Source of the DNA: Colimorpha_A sp900556615
Lineage (GTDB): Bacteria; Bacillota; Clostridia; Oscillospirales; CAG-272
Length of the DNA: 64,000 nucleotides
Reading direction: 5' to 3'
Assembly: GCA_963598415.1 (NCBI GenBank)
Contig: CAVBUH010000073.1
Coordinates: 133,520 to 197,519 of the forward strand
Positions 16,771-23,710 of the stretch are shown piece by piece. Position 1 is the stretch's first letter; every line of letters starts with the position of its first letter. The notes under the pieces are model-generated. The model saw only the letters and a list, made by a program, of their open reading frames with translations, did not search any database and had not been told where the DNA came from. Both the position numbers and the translations under genes were made by a program.

Positions 16771-18447
16771 ATGTCTGACTGCTTAAGACTAAAAAAATCA
16801 AATTGTAAAAACTGCTATAAATGTATACGTCACTGTCCTGTGAAAGCGATACGCTTTTCCGGGAATCAAGCCAATATCATCGGAAACGAGTGTATTCTGT
16901 GCGGTCAATGCTTTGTGGTATGTCCGCAGAACGCAAAAGAGATTACCAGCGAGACCGAAAAGGTTAAGGTGATGATACAGAGCGGCGTTCCGGTGATTGT
17001 AAGTCTTGCGCCTTCCTTTGCCGCTGATTATGACGGGGTAGGGATAGATAATATGCGAAAGGCGCTGAAAGCGCTGGGATTTACCGATGCTGAGGAAACG
17101 GCTGTCGGAGCTACTATCGTAAAAAACGAATACCAGAGAATGTTAAGAGAAGAACACAGAGATATTTTGATTTCTTCCTGCTGTCATTCCGTTAATCTTC
17201 TGATACAGAAGTATTTTCCGTCGGCATTGCCCTATCTTGCCGATACTCTTTCTCCGATGCAGGCGCATTGCCGTGACATAAAGCGGCGAAATCCCGAGGC
17301 GCAGACGGTATTTATCGGACCTTGCGTTGCCAAAAAGGATGAGGCGGATTATTACGGAGGCTATACCGACGCGGTACTTACCTTCGAGGAGCTTGCCGAG
17401 TGGATGAAGGACGCGGGCGTTGTGCCGGAGCGCGGCAGAGATAACGATGAAAACAGCCGCGCACGCTTTTTTCCTACAGCCGGGGGTATTCTCAAAACCA
17501 TGGAAGAACGGCTTCCGGACTATACTTATATTGAGACGGACGGTGTTGAAAAATGTATCGAAGCACTTCGGGATATTACCGAGGGAAATGTACATAAATG
17601 TTTTATAGAAATGTCGGCATGCGTGGGAAGCTGTATCGGCGGACCGGTTATGGAAAAATATCATCGTTCTCCCATTGTGAATTATACCTCTATTGCCGCA
17701 TATGCGGGAAAAAAGGATTTCAAAACAGAGCAGCCGGACGGCGGCGAGCTTCATAAAATACTCGAACCGATTGAAAGACGGCTTTCTTATCCTTCCGAAT
17801 CGGAAATACGCGAGGTTCTGCGTCAGATGGGAAAAACAAAGCCGGAGGACGAGCTGAACTGCGGCTCCTGCGGTTATGACACCTGTCGGGAAAAGGCAGT
17901 TGCCGTATATCACGGCAAGGCGGAAATTTCGATGTGCCTGCCTTATCTGAAAGAGAAAGCCGAGAGCTTTTCCGATAATATTGTAAATAATTCTCCGAAC
18001 GGGATCATTGTTCTGAATGACAAGCTGGAGGTTCAGAAAATTAATCCGGCTGCGATGAAAATAATGAATATCCGTCTTGCCGCCGATGTTCTCGGAGAGC
18101 CGGTGGTAAGGATAATGGATCCCAGACCTTTTCTTGATGTTCTTCAAAGCCGAAAGGGCGCTCCGTCAACGAAAATTTATCTTGCCGAGTACGGTAAATA
18201 TGCAGAACAGAGCATTGTTTTTGATAATGAATATCATTTGCTTATCTGTTTGATACGAGATATTACCGAGGAAGAAAATGAGCGCCGCCGGAAAGAGGAA
18301 ATAAGTGGGCAGACCGCTGAAATTGCAGACCGCGTGGTAGATAAACAGATGCGCATTGTGCAGGAAATCGCTTCTCTTCTCGGAGAAACCGCCGCAGAGA
18401 CAAAGATAGCGCTTACAAAGCTGAAGGAGTCGATCAGAGATGAATAA
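16771..18447 (+). CDS. Sensory-type [FeFe] hydrogenase with PAS domain (HydS-like, group C)
   Basis: A 558-residue protein. Residues ~8-65 hold two [4Fe-4S] motifs (CKNCYKCIRHCP and CILCGQCFVVCP). Residues ~70-350 form the H-cluster domain with SSCCHSV, IGPCVAKKDEA and MSACVGSCIGG supplying the cluster cysteines. Around 360-395 is an extra Fe-S module (CGSCGYDTCREKA ... C). A PAS domain spans ~405-510, ending in a charged coiled tail. This order matches group C hydrogenases thought to sense H2 or redox state rather than turn over quickly. The L1 motif has His-Ser where catalytic enzymes have Pro. The stop overlaps the phosphatase start by 8 bp. Confidence 0.9.
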   Translation: MSDCLRLKKSNCKNCYKCIRHCPVKAIRFSGNQANIIGNECILCGQCFVVCPQNAKEITSETEKVKVMIQSGVPVIVSLAPSFAADYDGVGIDNMRKALKALGFTDAEETAVGATIVKNEYQRMLREEHRDILISSCCHSVNLLIQKYFPSALPYLADTLSPMQAHCRDIKRRNPEAQTVFIGPCVAKKDEADYYGGYTDAVLTFEELAEWMKDAGVVPERGRDNDENSRARFFPTAGGILKTMEERLPDYTYIETDGVEKCIEALRDITEGNVHKCFIEMSACVGSCIGGPVMEKYHRSPIVNYTSIAAYAGKKDFKTEQPDGGELHKILEPIERRLSYPSESEIREVLRQMGKTKPEDELNCGSCGYDTCREKAVAVYHGKAEISMCLPYLKEKAESFSDNIVNNSPNGIIVLNDKLEVQKINPAAMKIMNIRLAADVLGEPVVRIMDPRPFLDVLQSRKGAPSTKIYLAEYGKYAEQSIVFDNEYHLLICLIRDITEEENERRRKEEISGQTAEIADRVVDKQMRIVQEIASLLGETAAETKIALTKLKESIRDE

Positions 18448-19612
18448 TCTTTGCGCAGAGGTGGGCTGGAAAAGCATAAATCATGTGGGCGAGGAGCTTT
18501 GCGGCGACCATGTCGATATTGTAAGTCAGGGGGAGGATTCACAGGTGATTGTCCTTGCCGACGGACTCGGAAGCGGCGTAAAAGCGAGTATTCTCTCTAC
18601 CCTTACTTCGAAAATAATATCTACTATGATGGCGGAGGGGCTTTCTATTGAGGATTGCGTTGAGACGATTGCCGCTACACTCCCTATATGCTCGGTGAGG
18701 GGAGTAGCGTATTCTACTTTTACGATCATACATCTGATTGATAATGAATATGCAGAGTTGATACAGTACGATAACCCCGGAGTCATTTTAATCCGCGATT
18801 ATAACAGCTGCGAGTATCCGAAAACCGAGATCAGCGTCGGCGGTAAAAAAATAATCAGATCCAAAATAAAGCTGAGAGAGAACGACATATTTATAGCAAT
18901 GAGCGACGGCTGTCCGCATGCCGGGATCGGTACTGCCTATAATTTCGGCTGGCAGCTTTCTGATATTGCTTCCTTTATGGAGGGAATCGCCTATGCCGGA
19001 TATACGGCGAAAACGCTTGCTACCATGCTGGTTGACGAATGCAATAAGCTTTATGGGGAGCGTCCCGGAGACGACGCTACCGCCTGCGTTGTCAAAATCA
19101 GAAGGAGGGAACCGATGAATATTCTGTTCGGTCCTCCGTCAAACCGCGACGATTGCAATCGTATGATGGCGTTGTTTTTTTCCAAGGAAGGAAAGCATAT
19201 TGTCTGCGGAGGCACGACAGCGTCGATTGCCGCAAAGTATCTCGGAAAGCAGGTCAAAACCAGCCTTGCTTTTGAAGATAAGGAAATCCCTCCGATTTCC
19301 GAAATTGAGGGTGTTGATCTTGTTACCGAAGGCGTTATTACGGTAAACAAGGTATTAACCTATGCTAAGGACTATCTTGCCGATAATAAGTCCTATGAGC
19401 ATTGGGGGTTCAAACGTGACGGTGCATCTCTTATCAGCAGAATGCTGTTTGAGGAGGCAACCGATATCAACTTTTATGTCGGCAGAGCGGTTAATCCGGC
19501 ACATCAGAATCCGGATTTGCCGATTAATTTCAATATTAAAATGAATCTTGTTGAAGCGCTTTCGGAATGTCTGACCAAAATGGGAAAAAGGATAAAGGTC
19601 AGTTATTTCTGA
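18440..19612 (+). CDS. SpoIIE-type PP2C phosphatase with extra C-terminal domain
   Basis: A 390-residue protein. Residues ~1-220 are a PP2C/SpoIIE phosphatase domain: VLADGLGSGVKAS (metal-binding DG), AMSDGCPHAG and GDDATACVV supply the acidic metal ligands. After RRREPMN (~225) a separate ~165-residue domain follows, with GPPSNRDDCNRM and a Gly/Thr-rich CGGTTASIAA segment. I do not recognise that fold. It is coupled to the HydS-like gene by an 8-bp overlap and ends 36 bp before the hydrogenase start. It likely receives the sensor signal and dephosphorylates a protein target. Confidence 0.87.
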   Translation: MNNLCAEVGWKSINHVGEELCGDHVDIVSQGEDSQVIVLADGLGSGVKASILSTLTSKIISTMMAEGLSIEDCVETIAATLPICSVRGVAYSTFTIIHLIDNEYAELIQYDNPGVILIRDYNSCEYPKTEISVGGKKIIRSKIKLRENDIFIAMSDGCPHAGIGTAYNFGWQLSDIASFMEGIAYAGYTAKTLATMLVDECNKLYGERPGDDATACVVKIRRREPMNILFGPPSNRDDCNRMMALFFSKEGKHIVCGGTTASIAAKYLGKQVKTSLAFEDKEIPPISEIEGVDLVTEGVITVNKVLTYAKDYLADNKSYEHWGFKRDGASLISRMLFEEATDINFYVGRAVNPAHQNPDLPINFNIKMNLVEALSECLTKMGKRIKVSYF

Positions 19613-19648
19613 TTGCGTACGATATCTATAGGAAAGGCTGTCAATCCC

Positions 19649-21073
19649 ATGAGAAAATTTGATACGAAGGTACAGCATCTGAAATATAAGGTGCTCCGCG
19701 AGGTAGCACGCCATGCGTGGAACGGAACACTTTTTGAAAATATGACGGATATTCCGAAGCAGATTGTTCCCGGCAATGTTCCGACCATGCGATGCTGCGT
19801 TTATAAAGAAAGAGCCATTCTCTCGGAGCGGGTAAAGCTGGCGATAGGCGGAGATACCTCCAATCCGAACGTCATAGAGGTCATTGAAATTGCCTGTGAC
19901 GAGTGTCCTGTCGGAGGATATGAGGTGACAAATGCCTGCCGCGGCTGTCTTGCGCATCGGTGTGAGGATGTCTGCAAGCGGGGTGCTATCAGCTTTGATC
20001 ATCAGCAAAAGGCTCATATTGACAAGAGTAAGTGCGTGGAGTGCGGCGCTTGCGCGAAGGTATGCCCCTATACGGCGATTATGAATTATAAACGCCCCTG
20101 TGAAAATGCCTGCAAAGTAAAGGCAATCTCTATGAGTGAGACAAAGGCGGCAAAAATCGACAATAACAAGTGCATTTCCTGCGGCGCCTGCGTTTATCAA
20201 TGCCCCTTTGGAGCTATCTCCGACAAATCCTTTATTTTGAATGTGATTGATCTGATCAAAAAAAGCGAAAATAATTCCGAATATAAGGTGTATGCCGTTG
20301 TGGCGCCGTCAATATCAAGTCAGTTTACCTATGCAAAGCTCGGTCAGGTAATAAGCGGAATCAAGGCGCTCGGTTTTCATACTGTTGTTGAGGCGGCGCT
20401 CGGCGCCGATATGGTAGCCGACGCCGAATCGAGAGAGCTTGTTGAAAAGGGTGTTCTCACAAGCTCCTGCTGTCCTGCTTTCGTTGATTATATAGAAAAG
20501 CAGTTCCCTCAGCTGAAAAATTATGTATCGCATAATCTCTCGCCGATGGCTACGATTGCAAAGTACATAAAGAGTCAGGACTCTTCTGCAAAAGTAGTGT
20601 TTATAGGTCCCTGTACAGCAAAGAAAATGGAGTTTCAGAAACCGGAGGTTCACAAGTATATCGATATAGCTATGACATTTGAGGAGCTTCAGGCACTTTT
20701 TGACAGCAGAGATCTCGATATTACCTCAATGGAGGAGGGCGTACTTGACAATGCTTCCTACTTCGGAAGAATTTTTGCGCGCTGCGGCGGGCTTGCCGAC
20801 GCGGTGCGGGAGGGACTTAAGGAGCACGGGAACGAAGATTTTGAATTGAGAGCCATTTCCTGTGACGGCATTGAAGAGTGCCGTACCGCACTTCTCAAGC
20901 TCTCGAAAAAAGTCGGAAATACCAATTTCATTGAGGGTATGGCTTGTGTCGGCGGCTGTATAGGTGGCGCCGGGTGTCTTACTCACGGTGAAAAGAACAA
21001 GGCAGAAGTTGATAAGTATGGAAAAGAAGCTTATGAAAAAACGATTGCAGACGCGATTTCCGTTTTGAAATAG
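19649..21073 (+). CDS. Monomeric [FeFe] hydrogenase, group B type
   Basis: A 474-residue hydrogenase. The N-terminal third is Cys-rich: CRGCLAHRCEDVC, then CVECGACAKVCP and CISCGACVYQCP for [4Fe-4S] clusters. The H-cluster motifs are SSCCPAF, IGPCTAKKMEF and GMACVGGCIGGAG. The layout (extra N-terminal cysteines, no NuoG-like domain) fits group B/HydA2 enzymes. I chose ATG 19649 with GGAAAGG upstream instead of the TTG directly after the phosphatase stop. It probably makes or oxidises H2 with ferredoxin; maturation genes hydEFG are not in the window. Confidence 0.9.
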   Translation: MRKFDTKVQHLKYKVLREVARHAWNGTLFENMTDIPKQIVPGNVPTMRCCVYKERAILSERVKLAIGGDTSNPNVIEVIEIACDECPVGGYEVTNACRGCLAHRCEDVCKRGAISFDHQQKAHIDKSKCVECGACAKVCPYTAIMNYKRPCENACKVKAISMSETKAAKIDNNKCISCGACVYQCPFGAISDKSFILNVIDLIKKSENNSEYKVYAVVAPSISSQFTYAKLGQVISGIKALGFHTVVEAALGADMVADAESRELVEKGVLTSSCCPAFVDYIEKQFPQLKNYVSHNLSPMATIAKYIKSQDSSAKVVFIGPCTAKKMEFQKPEVHKYIDIAMTFEELQALFDSRDLDITSMEEGVLDNASYFGRIFARCGGLADAVREGLKEHGNEDFELRAISCDGIEECRTALLKLSKKVGNTNFIEGMACVGGCIGGAGCLTHGEKNKAEVDKYGKEAYEKTIADAISVLK

Positions 21074-21124
21074 TAAAGCACTTATAATTGAATTTGACAA
21101 AACGGGTTTTGGATGAAATAAGAA

Positions 21125-21168
21125 GATGAACTATCATCGCTATTGCAGGCGATAGTTCATCTTTCTGT
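21125..21168. terminator. Terminator between convergent genes (likely bidirectional)
   Basis: 11-bp perfect stem GATGAACTATC (21125-21135) and GATAGTTCATC (21151-21161) followed by a T-rich run. It serves the hydrogenase operon and probably the opposing lyase gene. Confidence 0.75.
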
Positions 21169-21170
21169 TT

Positions 21171-22154
21171 TTATAAGATTGGTGTTTGATCTTTGATTGA
21201 CGGGTTTAAAAAGATTTCCTCTGCTTTCTTTGATATTTTTGCATATTGGTCGGCAGTCAGCCGCATGTATTCTGTAAAATCTTCGGTGGGGCGGCAGCGG
21301 CAATGGATTGAAATCGGAAGCTGTTCATACCGATTCAGGTAGTATTTTGCACAGCAAGGATAGGCAAGAAGCGCAAAATCGGAGGCGGAACCGAGGTAGG
21401 ATTGAAGCAGTGCGGCTTTTTCGGAGTTGTAATTCGTGTTTATCAGTTCTGAATAGAGTTTGGGATGAATGTTTCCCATAACACCGCTGAAGCCACTTGC
21501 ACCGAGGCGAAGCGAATATAACAGCGTTGTGCTGTTCGCATTAAAAAGACACATTCCGCTTTCCCGTATAATGTTAAGTCTTGCCGCAAGCATCTTCTCA
21601 TCGCAGCAGGTATCCTTGATAAAGAGAAAACGATTGGTCGCTGCGCACCATTTCAGCATATTTTCGTTTAAAAGCCGTTTATACGGTTCCGGACTTTCAT
21701 ATAGCCCGAGCGGTATGGCGGAGGGAAGACGGGAGATCAGTTTTTCGGTATCTGAAATCCATTTTTTATCTCCGGTTTCCGCGATATCCATACGGTTCGT
21801 AACGAGAATCAGAGCGTCAGGTTCTGCGGCTGCTATTCCGTTAAGTTCTGCGACCTGCTCATCAAAATGATTGGAAACATGACCTGAGGCGACTATTTTC
21901 ATTTTTCTTCCCGAGCTATCGAGGCCTTCCAATCGGTTTCTTTCCGATATAACGGCTTGAACGAGTTTGGTTCTTTCTTCGGAAGTGAGATGACGGATTT
22001 CGCTTGATTGGCAGGCGGCAAAAATACCGTCGCATCCCTGTTTCCAATACCATTCGGTAAGCTTTTTGACTCCTTCATAGTCAATTTTTCCGTCAGAACA
22101 ATACGGTGTGATCATTGTCGGATATACGCCGCGGCATTCGGATTTGGTCAACAT
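21171..22154 (-). CDS. DapA/NanA-superfamily lyase/synthase
   Basis: A 327-residue class I aldolase-type TIM barrel. The Schiff-base lysine is in FIKDTCCD and the catalytic tyrosine in GLYESPEPYK, both at family positions. The N-terminal substrate loop, GTTGE in DapA, reads ACQSSE, which argues against lysine biosynthesis and for a sugar-acid substrate as in N-acetylneuraminate lyase or KDG aldolase relatives. ATG 22154 has AAAGGAAAC upstream. It is divergent from an araC-type gene, with a consensus promoter (22294-22322) and a shared operator, so it is probably induced with the sialidase-fold lipoprotein. Confidence 0.8.
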   Translation of the reverse strand: MLTKSECRGVYPTMITPYCSDGKIDYEGVKKLTEWYWKQGCDGIFAACQSSEIRHLTSEERTKLVQAVISERNRLEGLDSSGRKMKIVASGHVSNHFDEQVAELNGIAAAEPDALILVTNRMDIAETGDKKWISDTEKLISRLPSAIPLGLYESPEPYKRLLNENMLKWCAATNRFLFIKDTCCDEKMLAARLNIIRESGMCLFNANSTTLLYSLRLGASGFSGVMGNIHPKLYSELINTNYNSEKAALLQSYLGSASDFALLAYPCCAKYYLNRYEQLPISIHCRCRPTEDFTEYMRLTADQYAKISKKAEEIFLNPSIKDQTPIL

Positions 22155-22293
22155 GTTAAATAGGATGTTTCCTTTCTGTTTGGCAGTTATGATTTATTTT
22201 CCGAGGTTCTTCTCTGCCATTTTTTCATATTTCTCCATAAGGGAATTGAAACTTGTTTCCACTTCAAGCGTTAATTCCTTCTTCTTTTTTTCA

Positions 22294-22322
22294 ATTATAT
22301 CTTGACTAAAACTGTATTTCAA
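22294..22322 (-). promoter_or_regulatory. Promoter of the DapA/NanA-like gene
   Basis: On the minus strand TTGAAA (22322-22317), 17 bp, TATAAT (22299-22294). The candidate AraC operator ends 9 bp upstream of the -35. Confidence 0.72.
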
Positions 22323-22331
22323 TGCTTTTTT

Positions 22332-22358
22332 AGGACATTAACTTGAATAAAAAGGACA
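22332..22358 (-). promoter_or_regulatory. Candidate AraC-type operator 1
   Basis: Two TGTCCT half-sites on the minus strand at 22358-22353 and 22337-22332, 21 bp apart (two helical turns). The second half-site is 9 bp from the -35. Spacing and orientation equal those at 23546-23572. The second half-site shares a longer context TCAAG-N3-ATGTCCT-N-AAA. Confidence 0.6.
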
Positions 22359-22364
22359 AAATAT

Positions 22365-22384
22365 GATATTTGCCGGATATTTGC
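22365..22384. repeat. GATATTTGC direct repeat between divergent promoters
   Basis: Two exact copies, 22365-22373 and 22376-22384, period 11 bp, located 24 bp upstream of the araC-type promoter. A possible additional regulator site. Confidence 0.45.
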
Positions 22385-22407
22385 AAAAAATATCGGTGTA
22401 TTACTTC

Positions 22408-22436
22408 TTGACATTATTGTAAATGTTTAATATAAT
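22408..22436 (+). promoter_or_regulatory. Consensus sigma-A promoter of araC-type regulator
   Basis: TTGACA (22408-22413), 17 bp, TATAAT (22431-22436), both perfect. Confidence 0.8.
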
Positions 22437-22590
22437 ATCTTAAATATAGTGATTGCAGTAAAAATGCGACGGCGCTTTTCCAAAGGGTTTGGGGATTATG
22501 CGGCGCTTAACGAAAAAAGATAAACCCATATTTTCGTGTCGATATTATGCAGTATCCCCTAAAATGCAACAGTCGAGGGAGGTTGTGCAA

Positions 22591-23475
22591 ATGGAATCGG
22601 GTTTTGATGAAAATGAGATGCGGCAGACACAACGACTTAATTATATTTCATCTTTTTCCATATCTTATCCGTTGGAGACGGAACTTCGGTATTTCAAAAA
22701 ACATTTACGCGGAATCAATTACTTCGAGCTTCGTCATTACCCGCATAGTCATCCTTTTTTTGAGCTTCATTTTCCCGACGGGGAGAGCATGAATATGATA
22801 ATAGAAGGAGAAAACGTTACCGTTCCGGCAGAGGGCGGAATCCTGATTTTTCCCGATTGTATTCATTATTGGGATGAGAACAATACTGCATCGCGTCATT
22901 TCTCGATTGCCTTTACCGTGAAAAACCAATCGGTAGAATCTTATATAATGGAGCTAAAATCGGATATGAATTATATTCTTTATGGGAAAACCGAGGTTGT
23001 GAGCTTTGTTCTCTCATATGCTCTCCGCGCGATGGATAACGATTATAATACAAGAGTGTCGCTTCTCAAAAGTCTTACTTCGATATTTATGAATGAAATC
23101 ATACAGGATTTCAATTCACGCAGCAAACATAAGGTTACTGAGATTTCCAAGCCGTCACGGACAGCGCTTGCAAAGAAATATATTGCGGAAAATGTCCGAT
23201 CGGGACTCAGTGTATCAGAGGTTTCACGAAAGCTTCACCTTAGCGAGAAACAGTTAAACCGCCTTTTTGTTAAGAATGAGGGAATTTCAGTTTCACAGTA
23301 TATCAGAAACAGACTATGCGAGGAAGCGGAGGCACAGCTTTTGCGCCAGGAACAAACGGTGAAAGAGATAAGCTACGAGTTGGGATTCTCGAGTGCAAGC
23401 TCTTTCTCTAAGTTTTTTAAGCTTCATAAAGGGCTTAGCCCGACGGAATTTCGTTTGAAGTGTAACGAGAATTGA
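22591..23475 (+). CDS. AraC-family transcriptional regulator with cupin N-terminus
   Basis: A 294-residue regulator. The first ~170 residues form a cupin-type sensor (RHYPHSHPFFELHF, GGILIFPDCIHYW). The C-terminal ~100 residues carry the two AraC helix-turn-helix units: LSVSEVSRKLHLSEKQLNRLF and VKEISYELGFSSASSFSKFFK, followed by GLSPTEFR. I chose ATG 22591 because AGGGAGG lies 8 bp upstream; the frame is open further but less well supported. It lies between a sugar-acid lyase and the glycan-binding lipoprotein, and matching operator pairs precede both. It probably activates them in response to a sugar. Confidence 0.9.
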   Translation: MESGFDENEMRQTQRLNYISSFSISYPLETELRYFKKHLRGINYFELRHYPHSHPFFELHFPDGESMNMIIEGENVTVPAEGGILIFPDCIHYWDENNTASRHFSIAFTVKNQSVESYIMELKSDMNYILYGKTEVVSFVLSYALRAMDNDYNTRVSLLKSLTSIFMNEIIQDFNSRSKHKVTEISKPSRTALAKKYIAENVRSGLSVSEVSRKLHLSEKQLNRLFVKNEGISVSQYIRNRLCEEAEAQLLRQEQTVKEISYELGFSSASSFSKFFKLHKGLSPTEFRLKCNEN

Positions 23476-23545
23476 ATGAAATGTTTCGGATTCATTTTCT
23501 TCTTATCGTTAGATCACTATAAAAGTATACCAATTAGAAATAATA

Positions 23546-23572
23546 TGTCCTAAAATGTCAAGAGGATGTCCT
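23546..23572 (+). promoter_or_regulatory. Candidate AraC-type operator 2
   Basis: Direct repeats ATGTCCTAAAAT and ATGTCCTGAAAT with a 21-bp period (TGTCCT at 23546 and 23567). They end 9 bp before TGGACA, the candidate -35 of the lipoprotein gene. The geometry is identical to operator 1. Confidence 0.6.
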
Positions 23573-23597
23573 GAAATACCATGGACATCCTTTTTGT
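23563..23597 (+). terminator. Hairpin with T-run after araC-type gene
   Basis: AGGATGTCC (23563-23571) and GGACATCCT (23583-23591) form a 9-bp stem followed by TTTTTG. It overlaps operator 2 and the candidate -35, so it may be a terminator, an operator palindrome or both. Confidence 0.5.
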
Positions 23598-23610
23598 TAT
23601 ATGATAAAGT
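23582..23610 (+). promoter_or_regulatory. Candidate activator-dependent promoter of sialidase-fold lipoprotein gene
   Basis: TGGACA (23582-23587), 17 bp, TAAAGT (23605-23610). The weak -10 and the adjacent operator pair suggest dependence on the AraC-type activator. Confidence 0.45.
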
Positions 23611-23710
23611 TATAAAAAAGAAGGCGAATCGGATGCTTGCCAAAGAAGAAAAGTTAATCGTGAAACCGGGATTTGTCTTCTCCAATATCCTCTCAGAAAG
23701 GATGGGAATC

